Assembly (NCBI RefSeq): GCF_933775445.1
Contig: NC_065872.1
Location: 15,314,001-15,378,000, forward strand
Direction: 5' to 3'
Length of the DNA: 64,000 nt
Source of the DNA: Argentina anserina
Lineage: Eukaryota; Streptophyta; Magnoliopsida; Rosales; Rosaceae
Shown here: piece by piece, positions 1 through 13,021 of the stretch
Position numbering within the stretch: the first letter of the stretch is position 1
Layout of the letters: each line of letters begins with the position of its first letter
Notes under the pieces: generated by a model
Seen by the model: the letters and a program-made list of their open reading frames with translations, nothing else
Databases searched by the model: none
Told to the model about the DNA's origin: nothing
Made by a program: the position numbers and the translations under genes

Positions 1-1381
1 TAGTACTATGAAGGAGTCCAGATCAATGTCTAACCTGTAACAACTAACAACAATTTTACAATAAAAAAAGGTCATGACACTACAAGTAAGTTATTAAATT
101 GTGAATGTAGACATATTTCAGAAACTTGAAAATAAACTAATGGCCTCTTTGACAATGTCAAATTTCTTAATCCAAGCAAACATTTCATAATCACCAACCA
201 CATATTTCACAATTGTAACATAATCAAAGTCAAGGTATTATACGTAGATAATGTTCCTAGTTACATAATAGTTTTTGCTTGAAACTGGTTGGATAGAATT
301 GATCTTGAATTGAAGGTGGTATATATAAATGTTGCTATTACACAGACGATGGACATTATAGTTGTTGCTTGTTCTTTGGCCTAGCGATAACCTGTTACAT
401 CTAGAAACATGTTTTCTTTCTCATGGTTGTGGTAGCGTCATATCTTTGTTTACTTTCTTATGCTTAAGCCAATATGAGTGTATCTTTTTTTTGTTAATAA
501 TATATGAGTATATCAGGGGAGCATGCAAATCAGATCACAACTATGCAGTGCCTTGCCCTTCATATTGATAGGCAATGCACTTTCTTCATATCGTGATTTT
601 ATAGTAATATTTTTTGTATCATATTGTTCCATAGCCATCTGTTGCCATGAGCAGTACATCATTCTTTCTCTAATAGGCATTAGTAAGCATCCTATTTGGT
701 TCACCTACCTTAGGAATTTACTTCAACCCTCTACTTTTGTTTAATATTTATTATGTGTAATATATATTGTTATGTTGTATTCGTTTACAACTGTAAGTCA
801 AGGAAAGAACTTACAATTGCGCCATAGTTATAGATCAGAGCCTAAACTAGTAATAAATAGACACGGAATTGAAACACCCATAACTCAATTCATCTTTGTT
901 ACTTCAATCAACAGAAGAAGAAGAAGAAGAAAGAGGGGAGAGAGATAGCTCGGACTTACCTTGCTGAAAAGATCGCCGTTGGCGGTGGTGGCAACAAAAG
1001 AAAGAAGTCGGCGATGTGGGAGCAAAGTGGTTGGAGGTCTTGTCGGGATTGAAGTTGGTTGAGAGAGTGAGATGTGAGACTGCGAGAGGTCGACTAAGAG
1101 AGTGAAGGGGTCGATTGCATGAAGGAATGAAGAAATGAAGGTGAGACTGTGTGGACGTTAGGTCTATGGAAAACAATTGACAAAAATACCCCTTGCCGTA
1201 TTCAATCGTGTCTGAGCCGTGCTCAATCCTAGATCGCATGTCCGGGCGTATTGGTGTTGTCCGTGTCTGTGTTGGACACGCAATACGGAGCCTAGACAAT
1301 GTGTCTGTGCTACATAGTATTAAATGGATAATCTTGTCTTTTAACACAATAAATGTTGCTTAATTCCCGAAGCTTCAAAGT
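1..1381. other. Intergenic, no gene recognised
   Basis: AT-rich sequence with only short, unconvincing reading frames. A short GAA microsatellite lies near 910-935, next to a more GC-rich stretch (about 940-1300). An open frame on the minus strand at 904-1347 has a low-complexity Ser-rich end and matches no family I know. I see no transposon ends here. Confidence 0.5.
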
Positions 1382-1389
1382 ATACTTAT

Positions 1390-2373
1390 TAGGGCTGGCA
1401 TTTTCTCCCGAGAAAAACCGAGTCAACCATGTTCGAGCCGAGCCACTGGCTTCGGTAGCCGACCATCTCGGTAGCCAAGCTGTCGGTATGGTTGTACCTA
1501 GCCGAAGAGGAAGACGCGGTATGGCTGTGGTATTCATTTTGTTGAGATACAGTATTACCATACCGTACCGAATTATATGTATATTGACACAAATACGTAT
1601 GTGATATACGCAACATATATGCCATTTTGCAAGAGGTAGGAGTCAAAACCCCAACCTCATGGATATGGAGCTTGCATCAAACCACCAGACCAAAAGTCCC
1701 TCTAGTTATTTTATATGCAAACATTATATTTATAACATCATAGGGTTGTTGAAGTCTTAAACTTCTTCGGTGCTTCTTCTTTGTCATACAATCATTCTAC
1801 TTCTTGATTAAACATGTAGAACACAACAACTTCAATTCTTCATTCTCCTCTTTCGTCATTGAATTGTTTCTTGACTTCTACCTAATCGATTGATCGAATA
1901 ATCTAAACCCACTTTCTTCCTCTCATTTTCTTCAATCTTGTGCTTCTTTCCTAATTATCGCCTCTTGCGTTACTAGTTTCTTTTCTAAATCCAGATACCC
2001 AATTATTTTTTCCTCTACTCTTTGATTTCCAACCACCCAATTCTCTGAGATTTTGATGATTTCAAGGTGAAACTCTATCCTTTCTGTTTTCGTTACTTGT
2101 TCATCTTCTTTCTTATCTTCCAGATATGCACCTTTTGAAAAGCAGAAAAATTGAAGATTTAAACCTCAGCAACTTCTCCTCCATATCCGAACTTCTTCAA
2201 GATCCTGCGGTTGGTGGTTACCAACCGATACCAGCCGAGACATTGGTAACCAAGAAGTCGGTATGCTGACTAGTTTAGCTCAACAATGGTTTTGAATTTC
2301 CGTGTACCAGCATGCGTGGGTTGGTAGATGGTTCGAGTAAAATGGGCTCGATTTAGTACTGAACCCAGCCTTA
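1390..2373. mobile_element. Non-autonomous hAT-type DNA transposon (984 bp)
   Basis: The left end reads TAGGGCTGG and the right end is CCAGCCTTA, so the 9-bp terminal inverted repeats differ at one base. The element is flanked by the identical 8-bp direct repeat ATACTTAT at 1382-1389 and 2374-2381, the target-site size of hAT transposons. Subterminal parts carry many GGTAGCCGA and TCGGTA-like motifs on both sides and a small hairpin near 2209-2226, as expected for transposase-binding regions. There is no transposase frame, so it would need one supplied elsewhere. Its interior differs from the larger hAT element at the right of the window, so the two belong to different families. Confidence 0.9.
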
Positions 2374-2381
2374 ATACTTAT

Positions 2382-3830
2382 GTTTCTTTGAACATCCTGG
2401 TAAAACTAGTAAATAAAGTTGACCAGTAGCTATACAATTAGAAGTTCAAAGGTGAGAAACTAAATATAAATCTAGTATAATTAGGAATGTGGTTAATTAA
2501 AGCAGATGTTTTTTTTTGTGTGTGTTTTGCTACTGGGGACCTTCAAGTTTTCTCACTTGATCTTCACGTATTTTAATTCAATAATTTACATATAAATCCT
2601 TTTGTAAAATGGCAATTAAGGACAATATGTGTATAAAAAGAGTATTATTAATTATATCCTATAGATTTTTGAATTCAATAATAGTAGCTTGCCTTATTTT
2701 ATTACTTTCTCAATCAATTTTTATTTTACATTTAATCTACATATATTAGATTGAATTTTTATATTCAGTTTGAACAAAAATCATACTATCTAAGATCGTT
2801 TATGACATAAAATGTATAATAATATATGGTTGAGCGCATATAACAATACTAACTATTGAAATATTATATAATGGTATACAAAACATATATAAAAATGAAC
2901 GAATATAGAGAATGAAGATGTATTTTACTGTATATAGATCAGGATTGGTTAGCAACCTAGAATGATTAAAATCATTTTTATTTGAATAATAGTATTTACA
3001 ATTTGACCAAAGACTGGGAATTTAGTGATTTTGGAATGCCAAAAAAATAAAATAAAGAATAGAATTCAAAGTTTGCATGCATGATATAGGAAAGAGAGAG
3101 AAAATCAACGATATGGAGGTCTAGTTTGGAAGTGTAATGAGTAATTTATTGGAGTTATATGAATAATATAAATGATTTTATTTTGGGAAATTTCAAAAGA
3201 GGTCTAATGAGTAAATGTTGTTTTAAAAAGTAAAAGAGAGATGTAGTGAGCAGAGATGTCTATTGAGCAAATTTGGAGGTGTTAGTAGCAACACCTTTTT
3301 TTTTTTAAGAAAAGCAGATGTTGCTTAATACTTGGTTCATGAACTATTTATGTTTTCACTCTAAAGCGCTAATATATGCCTTATGTTTTCACTCTGAAGC
3401 GCCAATATACTTTGTTAAACATCCTATCAATTTCCTTAGAATCTTTCTTCACATGCCCTAAGCTATTGGTGCAGTGCCTACAAGATCATAACTCAAATAG
3501 CCTGGTGACTTTGTGACATTTTTTATATATATACTTATGTCGGGAAGCATCATGAATGTGGAATTATTGAATTTTGTCCATAATTATTTCATTGATTTAA
3601 ATTCATATTACTAATTAACTTCAATATATATATATACTCATCACTGAGTTATTCAGTTTTGCAAGTTTTTGGTAGCTCTTGTAGTTCTTTTTCAATCAAT
3701 CTATTCAATTCTGTAAAGTTTTACACAATTTTTTTTAAGCAATAGGAGATAGTGAAACGAAGATTATATGAGAAAATTATTATCGTGGTACTAATTCATT
3801 ATATTATTCCAAATTCATTAATTTAAGCAT
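2382..3830. other. AT-rich intergenic sequence
   Basis: Very AT-rich, with no supportable gene. A small imperfect tandem duplication lies near 3348-3410 (TATGTTTTCACTCT repeated about 37 bp apart). The right part leads into the 5' end of the LINE, but I could not find a target duplication marking the exact boundary. Confidence 0.5.
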
Positions 3831-5241
3831 GTGTTTGTCTTCTTCGCCCTTCCGTCGGGAAGTGGCGGAGCCAATTCTTCTCCGATGTTACAAAGGAAAC
3901 ATTCTAAGACTGGTGATGACTTATCTTCTAAGATTGAAGCTTTGCGATCGGAGGCCTCAAATTCTTCTGTTAAGATTGCTCAAACTCCTACCCATGTGAA
4001 GAGCTATGCATGTATGCTAAAAAACCCTATAAATCAGTTCAGCAAAACTATGATGGATGATTTTGAGTTCACAAATGATGATTGCACTTGTACCCAAGGC
4101 AAGCATGGCCAAAATGTTTAGTTTTCTAAGAAGGTACACAACAAGCTTGAACTCGACTGGCATTGTGCCGTGATAGTAAAGCTTATGGGTAAACCAAACT
4201 CTACTAACTCCTTTGATTTTATGCTTAAGGGTCTAAGAAGAAAATGGCAAGTTAAAGGGGGTTGGCAGCTTATTGATTTATCTAATGATTATTTTGTTGT
4301 GAAATTTAACATTGAGGAGGATATGAACCATGTTCTATGTAATGGTCCCTGGATTTTGGCTGGGCAGACCCTAACTGTTAGGAAATGGAGTGCTGATTTT
4401 GATCCTACTATTGAGGTGATTGGAAAAATGGCCTTATGGGTTAGAATTTGTGGATTGCCTGTTCAATATTTTAAGGATTTTACAGTGGATAAAATTGGAA
4501 AGATTATTGGCGACGTTGTGAGAGTGCCCAATGATTATCTCTACGCCAGTTATACAACCTCAGGACAATAACCATGCTGATGCTAGTTCTAAAGTGACAA
4601 AGAATATTGAACATGTTCTGATGGTTAATGCAAATGAAGTCTCTACCATCATAAAGGAGGACATGAGACTCTCGATGATGATGAATTATAGGAATAAAAA
4701 GGACAATGTTACTGAAAGTGCCAAGAAGGGTGGCTCTCAAGGTTCTAGGTTCACCGTTTTTAATGATGAGCCTACTAATAGGGAGGGTGACCGTTTGAAA
4801 GGCAGCAATAGCCATGTGGAAAATGCAATACCATCAATTGTGAAGCTCTGGACAAGTTTTCAGGACAAGAAGAAAAAAGTGACAAAGACAAGTGGTTCTA
4901 ATTCCAAGCCTTGTACTGCTAGAATTTCAAAGAGTGACAATGAGCTTGGTTCCTCAGCTTCTGCAAGTACTAAATTTGCTTCCAGATTGCCTTTAAGATT
5001 TTATCTAACGTTAATGTTGGAAGTTCATCCAAATTCACTGATCTACAATACTAGCGGAAACACTAATCAACATGGAATATTTGGTCACTGCCCTCTTGAG
5101 CCATCGATGGAGAGTGATGATCAAGTTTCTAATAAACATGCTTCTGATTGTTTCGTTGAAAACATCTTTGCTACTAATAGCAATTTGACCAGTACTATTA
5201 ACCTCTCTTCCTCAATTGAGGAGGAGATGACTAATGATTGA
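3831..5241 (+). pseudogene. LINE ORF1 (DUF4283 gag-like), broken
   Basis: A DUF4283-type domain is readable at about 4170-4540: a variable RNA-binding-like fold with LRRKW, a GPWI motif and MALWVRICGLP, characteristic of ORF1 in plant L1 elements. An in-frame stop near 4120 separates it from the N-terminal piece (3831-4121). After about 4540 the frame shifts and a Ser/Lys-rich low-complexity segment follows to 5241, where a zinc knuckle would normally lie; I see none. In the family this protein binds the LINE RNA. Frame breaks make this copy non-functional. Confidence 0.8.
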
Positions 5242-5292
5242 TTTAGGAAGTGTTCCTAACCTCCCTAGTTGTTCTTAATGGATCACGTTCTT

Positions 5293-8200
5293 TTTTTGGA
5301 ATGTTAGAGGTGCAGGGAGTGACTAATTTAGGTATGCTATTGAAGACCTGGTTAAAATAAATTATGTAGATATTTTAATAATTTGTGAACCTAGAGTTCA
5401 GTTCGAGAGTGCCAAAAAGTCTCCTTTGGCTCTTGGATTTACTGATTTTGATATTGGAGAAGCTCGTGGGTTTTCTAGAGGTAGGGCTACTTTGGAATAA
5501 ACACAGGGTCTCTGTTGATTTTGTTGATGCCAACTTTCAATCTATATCTGTCAAAGTTTATTGGAATGGTTGTCCTCCCTGGCTTCTCACTGGAGTGTAT
5601 GCTAGTCCTTGTAAAACTTATAGAAGTCAGCTTTGGACTTATCTTGATTCTCTTGCTCATAATGTTGGTCTGCCTTGGATGATTTTGAGTGATTTTAATG
5701 AGTTGCTTTCCTATGCTGATAAAATTGGTGGCTCTAAGCACTTCAGATTTGGTGGTATGAAAGATTGGGTGTCTAGGAACGGTCTAGTGGATATGGGGTA
5801 TCATGGAGCTGAATTTACTTGGTCGAATAGTTCTATGAATAAGAGATTGGATATAAGCTTTTGCAATAGCGATTGGAAAATTCTCTTTCCTGATGCTTGG
5901 GTTGTTCATCTAGCGAGAATGAGGTTTGACCATTGTCCTATCTTGGTTAAACTTCATCCTAGCTTTAGAGGACAAAGGAAGAATTCTCCCTTCAGATTTC
6001 AAGCTATGTTGATTAACCATGATCAATATTCTGTGATGGTGAATGAGACTTGGAATAAATCTGTTGGTGATCTTCTAAATAAGACTGGTAGTTTAACTAC
6101 TTCTCTTTTGAAGTGGAATAAAGATGTTTTTGGAAACATTTTTAAGAAAAAAAGGGTGCTTCATGCAAGAATTTGTGGTATGTAGAGAAGCTTGGATAGG
6201 GGTAACAATCAATTCCTTCTTGATCTTGAGAATGACTTAATTGCTAAGTATAAAGATATTAGAGATGGTGAGGCCCTTTTCTGGAAGCAGAAGTCAAGAG
6301 ATAGATGGCTTAGTGATGGAGATAGAAATACAAAGTTTTTTCACCTTACCACTGTGGTAAGAAGAAGAAGAAATAAAATTGATGGCATGTTTGACAATAA
6401 TGGTGCTTGGACTACTGATAGTGATGATATGAGGAGAATTGCTAAGGAGTTTTTCCAGAATTCATTTGTTGCTGCTCCCTATCATGATTTAAGAATCATT
6501 ATCCCTCCTTTGTTTCCTGAGACCACTTCTGATGATATCCATATGATGAATAGACATATAATAGAGCAAGATATTCATGATGCTTTGTTCACGATTGGAA
6601 AGCTCAAAGCTCCAGGTGTGGATGTCTTCCCTGCTCTCTTGTATCAACAACATTGGAAGTTATGTGCTCTTACGATCATTTCCACTATTACTAATGCCTT
6701 CAGCTCAGGTAACATTCCCTCTGGCTTAAATCACACTCTTATTACTCTAGTTCCTTAAGTTTCAGCTCATCAACATATACATATGTTTAGGCCTATTAGC
6801 TTATGTTGCACTGTCTACAAAATTATTTCCAAAATAATTGTGGATAGAGTGAGGCCAATGCTTAACAAATGGATTAGTCCAAACCAGACAAGCTTTGTCC
6901 CAGGGAGACAAATTTCAAATAACATCTGATTGCCCAAGAGATTTTGCATAAATGTAATACAACTCAAGGAAAAAAAGGTTTTATGGCTTGGAAAGTTGAT
7001 CTATCTAAAACTTATGATAAACTTAGTTGGAGTTTTATTGAACAAGTGTTATATGAGGTCAAAATTCATACCAATCTTGTGGAGATTATTATGAGTTGTG
7101 TGACTACTGCTAGTTATCAAGTCATTGTTAATGGAGAGCTCTCTGATTCTTTTATTGGAAGTAGAGGCATTAGGCAGGGTAATCTTTTATCCCCTTACCT
7201 ATTTGTTCTTTGCATGGAAAAATTGTCACATGTGATTCAATATGCTACTGAGATGGAGCAATGGAAGCCCTTTCAATCCTCCCAATCAGGACCCTTTATG
7301 TCTCATTTATTTTTTACTGATGACTTAATTTTATTCTCAGAAGCTAGTTCTGCTCAAGCCCTTGTTATGAAGAAATGTATGGATCTATTCTGCAATTTAT
7401 CAGGCTAGTCTATTAGTTTTGAGAAATCTATGCTCTACTGCTCTCCTAATGTCAGCTCTGCTCTTGCTAAGGATATCAGTGTCATTTGTGGTTCACCTCT
7501 AACTGAAGACCTTGGTTTTTACCTAGGAATGCCTCTAATTCATCAAGAGTGAATGCTTCTACTTTTGTTGGGCTGGTTGATAAGGTGCAATCTAGACTGG
7601 ATAGTTGGAAATGCAAAATTTTGAATATGTCACGCATACTTACTCTAATTCAAGTTGGTACGTCCTCTATACCAGTGTATTCCATGCAAACAGCTAAGCT
7701 CCATATCCATATTTGTGACAAGTTGGATAAACTTAACATAGATTTTTTATTGGGCGATACTACTCAAAAGAAAAAAATTCATCTTACCAACTGGGATATG
7801 GTGGTTTAGGGATTAAAAAAGCTATGGATATGAATAAGGTTATGCTTGCTAAAGCTAGTTGGATGATCTCTCATAATGAATCCGGACTATGGAACAAGAT
7901 TTATCAGAGGAAGTATCTTCATTCTGCTTGCCTTGTATTCTATAAGAAAACTACATTAGGCCTTCTCATTGTTCTAGCACTTGGTCCAGAATAGTGTTTG
8001 GTGCTAAATTGCTCAAGCAAGGTCTTAAATGGAGAATTGGTAATCGTTCTGCTGTTAAATTTTGGACTGATAGATGGTCTCCTTGTGGTATTCTAGAAAA
8101 AATTTATCTTGATTACTCTGTTTTTAATCGCAGTGCCACTGTGAATGATTTCTGGGCTAATGGTATGCGGAACTCCTATTTGCTTGCTATTCATTTACCT

Positions 8201-9357
8201 GAGCATATAGTTGATATTATAATTACTATTCCTTTTTCTAGTTGTAATTCTCCTAATAAAATCATTTGGAGAGGAACTGCTTCTGAGATTTTCTTCTGTG
8301 AAATTTGCTTACCAGGTCATGTGTGAGGATATAAACTTTCAAAAGTATCCCTGGTTAAAGATTTTTGGTCTCTAAATATTCCTCCTAAGCTTAAGATCTT
8401 CTTGTGGACCTTTGTTTCAAGAAAGATTCTTACTAATGTCTAAAGATTCAAGAGGAAGCTCACTGGTAACCCTTCTTGTATTCATTGTAATGATATTCCT
8501 GAAACTATGATTCACTTATTCCGTGATTGTCCTAAAACTATGCTGGTTTAGAAGTCTTTTAATATCCCCACCAACATGTTAGCTACTTTTTCTTTGAATT
8601 AGGAAGATTGTTGTATTCTAACTTGATGCAGAATGATTGTCATATCAATCACTTGAACTGGAATGTCTTCTTTGTATTTTACTGCTGGTATATTTGGAAA
8701 TGGAGATGCAAGAATATTTTTTAAAAAATTACCAGTACTCTATTAACCCTGCAGATTTTATTCTCAGCTATGCTTTTGAATGGTCTAAGGTAATGGCTAA
8801 ATCTACTGTTCAAATAGTAAGACATGTGGAATTATTATCTTGGATTAAACCTGCTTGTGGATTTATGAAACTGAATGTGGATGGCTCAAAGAATAGAAAT
8901 AGAGAAATTGGTGCTAGAGGTGTGTTGAGGGATAGCAGTGGTGCTTGGATTGGTGGCTTATAATTAATATCGGAACTGGTGAAGTCTTGCAGTTGAGGCA
9001 TGAGGTTTCTTTTATGGCCTACAATTAGCCTTGGGTCAAAAAATTGCTAAAGTTGAAGTGAAATTTGATTCAACCATTATGATAAATTTGTTAAAAGATT
9101 CTGATGTTGATTTGCACTCCTCGGCTATAATTGTGCTGAATTCAAGAGCTATGATGCAACACTTTAAATCTATTCACATTAGACATATCCATAGTGAAAG
9201 AAATACAGTAGCATACCTATTGGCCAAGAACAACAACCTTAATGCTAAAGGAATTTGTCTTTTACATGAGCCACCAGTTTTGGTTACAGAAACTTTGCTT
9301 AATGACATTGTGGGAATTCAAAACAATAGAAGTTTTAGAACCAGCAATGCTTGTTAA
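5293..9357 (+). pseudogene. LINE ORF2 (endonuclease, RT, zf-RVT, RNase H), broken
   Basis: The endonuclease starts with WNVRGAG near 5293 and includes SDFNE, FTWSN and RFDHCP segments up to about 6170. The reverse transcriptase spans about 6190-7550, with SDGDRNTKFFH, KAPGVDVFP, FRPISLC, SFVPGRQIS, GIRQGNLLSPYLF and the catalytic-type FTDD near 7315. A zf-RVT segment (LKIFLWTF, then C-x2-C, H, C spacing) lies at 8380-8550. An RNase H domain (LNVDGS near 8870, then HIRHIHSERNTVA near 9175) closes the element at 9357. In-frame stops or shifts occur around 5510, 6183, 6758, 6930, 7408, 7550 and 7809, and at several places after 8300. In life it would nick DNA and prime reverse transcription at the target; this copy cannot. 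Confidence 0.88.
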
Positions 9358-9440
9358 GTTCTTTTAGTTTTCTTTGTTCTGGGCTCTAGCCTCATCTGTA
9401 CTAAAAAAACAAATGGATGTAAAAACCTAAAATTAAGGAA

Positions 9441-10223
9441 ATAATCTAATCTAAACTTTTTATATATCAAAATGACATATCAGACATTTATGAAAGGAAG
9501 AAAAAATAATAATAAATTTTTTGGGTATAGAATGAAAGAAAAATTGGGTAAGAATGAAAGACAAACTGGGTGTGGATGCATCTTGAAAGAGGGGTCTTCA
9601 ATATTAGATTTATATCTAATTTTCTCTTATTTATAGTTGATGGTCAAGTCTTTGTTCGAGTGATGTGTATCTTTAACTGAATTTTATTATACCCTATTGT
9701 GAAAGTCACTAGATTTTCTGTTGGAGGGCGTGTGCTGACGGAAACGTCATGGGGGCAGAAGGTGTTGAGATTATAGTTGATGGTCATGAAAGGTCCATCA
9801 GACGATATGGCATGAGTAGAACTTGATTAGGAACTGCTTTTGATCATGTTCAATTCTACGCAACTATCATATTTCTACTCTCTAGCTAGCTCCTTGAGTA
9901 GATTGCAAGTTTTTGTTTACGCGAAGGATGTAATCTAATATTGGTTCTATTTTGGATTTCTTAATCATTACAAAAGTACTGTTGGAATGTAAATGACGGA
10001 TGTTGTGTTGCAATGCAAAGTTTATTTGATAGCTAGGCAAGCTAGTTTTTGGTGCAATTTTAAGTTCACAGCCAATGTCGTCTTAATTGCATAGAGACAA
10101 CAACCACGTGTATAACTGTGTCATCTAAAGCATACCTATGTTTTTGCATAACTGACACAGAACAACTCAACACAATCAACACTCAAAAGGCAAAATCAAA
10201 ACTATAAATCAAAACTGATCTGA
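9441..10223. other. Intergenic, no gene recognised
   Basis: Mixed AT-rich sequence between the LINE tail and the solo LTR. I see no coding region, no terminal repeats and no recognisable regulatory site. Confidence 0.5.
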
Positions 10224-10228
10224 GTTAA

Positions 10229-11718
10229 TGTCACGAGCTGCACAATTGGTTGTGCCATCGTGACACTTCCTAGGGGCTATGCCGAAGAGATGGTGTCGAG
10301 CGACAAGCATGCAGGCTGTTTGCGGGCTGATTGGCTGTCAGTGGCATGTCCAGGTGGCAGTTTCGTAATTAAGATGAACTTCTAGATTCGAGGCACTTAG
10401 GCTCGGATTTTGGAAAAAGTCTGAACACAAAAAATGTCCGGGACGTCGAAAAGAGTTCAATGCACTTGATGGCATATTTTTATGAGCTTGTATGAATTAA
10501 TTATGGAAGTTGCCCTCCTCGGATATTTGATATTTCCTCCTGCAAAGTCCAGTTTTCTCCAATATGCTCTATAGTGGGGTACATGGTGTCTGACTCTCCA
10601 CCACCCTCGGTGCCAGCCTTATGGGGCACTAAGCGAGTCACTCCTGGGGGACCTTGGGGAACCTAGGAGCCGGGCGGATGTCGCCAAAGAGTGGCGGCAT
10701 ACGTTTCCATGAGTCAGGAAGTCTCATGGACAGTATTGGCCGGTAGGCCGATATTGCGGGTCCATGCGGGTGGCGAGGTTCGTACGTGGGCGATCCTTAT
10801 GCCAGCGGCATGGGCGAACTTGTGGGCTTAAGGAAGATGTGTCAGAACCCCGTGGTGCGCAATGACCACGGAGGAAAGCGACGTGGGCATAGGTTAGGGG
10901 TTCGACCTTGCCCAAAGGAATGAGTTGCCGGCAAGCACGGAAGGGCGACACCGTGCTAGAAGGAAGGAAGCCTATAATTGGCAGATGCGGGCAGGTGGCC
11001 TATGTAAGAGTATGCTGGCAAGTCAGATATGATGTCGGATGATATGTGGGAGGTGAGCCGTGGAGGCGAGCCTCGCCCAAGAAGTTGCCCACATGAATAC
11101 CCCATGGGTGAAGTGTGGACAAAGGATGCCTATGTGCCGAGTGAGCATGATGATGGATGCTCCGGAGGCAAGTAACGTGCGCATGCTTCCAAGGGACGAT
11201 CAGATAGAAGGAAGCGAGGACCATCAATGTCAAGACCTACTGTCATGCCGCTTGCTACGAGGTGCAAGGTGCACGCTTGTTAGTAAGGGGTTGGCATAAA
11301 GCTTATCGGTTGGGCGAGTGTCATGGGAGCACCATGACACGAGGAAGCGATCGGTAAGGGGTTGGCATTGAAGCCTATCGGTTGGGCGAGTGTCGTGGGA
11401 GTACCATGACACAAGGAAGCGATCGGTAAGCGGATGGCATGGAAGCCTATCGGTTGGGCGAGTGGCATGGGAGTACCATGACACGAGGAAGCGATCGATA
11501 AGTCACAAGTTGTGAGACTCATGTGTGAGTGGCTTTCGTTGGTGGAACCTCACAGGCAAGGAATGTATGTTAGAAAGATCGGAATGACACGGGAGGCGCA
11601 CAAGTAAGAAAAGAAAGTTGGCATCAGGGATGCATGTAGAGTAAGGCTGGCCTTGGTTAAGAGTAACCTTGGCGCCGCACGGGTCATATTCCGCTGCGTA
11701 GTAAGTCGGCCCGTGACA
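10229..11718. mobile_element. Solo LTR, GC-rich, 1490 bp
   Basis: It starts TGTCACG and ends CGTGACA, a perfect 7-bp inverted repeat of the TG...CA type. The flanks are GTTAA (10224-10228) and GTTAG (11719-11723), a 5-bp target duplication with one change. The interior is clearly GC-richer than its surroundings and holds no retroviral-type coding domain, so it is best read as a solo LTR left by recombination between two LTRs. Family (Ty3/gypsy more likely from ends and length) is an inference. Confidence 0.75.
11285..11499. repeat. Three tandem copies of a ~72-bp unit inside the solo LTR
   Basis: Successive units begin at 11285, 11356 and 11428 and share GGTTGGGCGAGTG, GGAGTACCATGACAC and GGAAGCGATCGGTAAG with only a few substitutions. 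Each unit contains GTGTCATGGGAG...CCATGACAC, a short internal inverted repeat. Tandem units of this size in LTRs often lie in the U3 promoter region; that role is inference. Confidence 0.9.
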
Positions 11719-11723
11719 GTTAG

Positions 11724-12640
11724 GTTCACTATAGAACAGATAAATAACTAAAACTAAAACTTATTATAGCACAAGCAAGAGTCTTCAGTCTTCACTCTTG
11801 GATGCCCCATCTGTGAAGCATCTGTTCACTCTACAATTGAGAAAATTAAAACAACAGTTCATTAATCCTTTGTAATCAATTAGTAGTTGTTGGAGGGTAA
11901 AATCTCGTCGTTGACTTCAACCTCCAATTAAATGCGGACTGGAGCGGAAGCAAATCAGGAATCGTCTAGAACCTTCAAATGCTTGTTGACCTGACCTGGT
12001 GTTGACTGCACTTTCTTCGTCGCCTTTTACTTGGTCAACGACTATATCTTTGGCGTCGATTACGAACTCACTGAGGATGAAAACAAGTTTGTGGGGGGGG
12101 GGGGGAGGGGGGGGGGGGGAGGGGGGGGGGGGTGGAGGCACATGCAAAAGACTCTCCGACGCTCAAGTCAATATTGTGCTCTAGTATGCTCAGACTAGAT
12201 TGGAATCGAATGCATATCTTGGCTCCTCCATCTCCCTTTTATAGGTGTTGCGAAGTCGGTGAGCATTTACTCTTTGACAGTTTCAGGCTCATTAATTTTC
12301 GTCGGTTACACTCAATTAATCACCGACAAACATTTATCCGTCGACAACTATGTTACATTTACTTGCCGACCGTTACGTAATATTTATTCGTCGACCGTTT
12401 CGGTTCCGTATTAACTTCCCACTGAATATTTATGTCAGCTCTCATTAATTATTCTTCAACCATCATTAATTCGGGAGTCATCATTTTTATAATCTCTACA
12501 GTAGCTCATAATCTCAAAATAAACGATACCAAAGACCAAAGAGAAGAGGGACCTGGGTTAGCATGTATCACACAAAGGTACAGTACTTGCTCATGATATT
12601 AACACTCATCTTTACATCAATTTTTTTTAAATCACAGCAA
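11724..12640. other. Intergenic with G-tracts
   Basis: No gene recognised. The notable item is a run of three long G-tracts (12093-12132). Downstream, CGTCGAC/GTCGG-type short motifs recur between 12260 and 12400 (for example CGTCGGT, CCGACAAA, CGTCGACAA), which hints at the subterminal part of a DNA transposon, but I found no terminal repeats. Confidence 0.45.
12093..12132 (+). repeat. Three near-continuous G-tracts (13, 13, 12 G), G-quadruplex candidate
   Basis: G runs at 12093-12105, 12107-12119 and 12121-12132 are separated only by single A residues. Each tract is long enough to supply more than one G3 column, so an intramolecular quadruplex with single-base loops is possible on the plus strand. 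The tract length is also where sequencing errors concentrate, so exact counts are uncertain. Confidence 0.85.
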
Positions 12641-13021
12641 TCTTAAATCAGCCGAACCTTTCCTCAGTTTACGGAAAATTCTATAATACAGCGCTGCATA
12701 TAATGCAGCGTGAATAGTACCAATGAACAGTAGTGAACAATATTTATACACAGTAACATGAACAATGATAAAAATATAAAACCTAGATAGTAAAAGTTTA
12801 TTACTACTCTATTTTGAACATATTTTTGTTTTTCCGAGGAACTAGCCTTCAACATGCCAATATTACCTAAACGAATCACTGTTGTCCTAGAAAGCAAAAA
12901 ACTGAGTTCTAATAGAGCAGAATAAACAGAAATGAAATAAACTTAAATACTCATATGCAGTGCTAGAAAAATCTAAGTAAAATTAAATATTTTTTGCGAC
13001 GGATTTTAGGGCATCAAATAA

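Larger units (their letters stand above)
3831..9440 (+). mobile_element. Degenerate L1-type LINE (non-LTR retrotransposon)
   Basis: The order is a gag-like ORF1, an apurinic endonuclease, a reverse transcriptase, a zf-RVT zinc region and an RNase H, which is the layout of plant L1-clade LINEs. All are on the plus strand and cut by several stops and frameshifts. The 3' part ends in an A-rich tail around 9400-9440. Both boundaries are approximate because I could not see a target duplication. It is dead as an autonomous element. Confidence 0.9.

Noticed and set aside
904..1347. 147-codon minus-strand open frame
   Set aside because: Ser-rich end from the GAA repeat, no recognisable domain, no splice or promoter support.
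11917..12147. Pro-rich minus-strand frame
   Set aside because: The Pro run is only the complement of the G-tracts.
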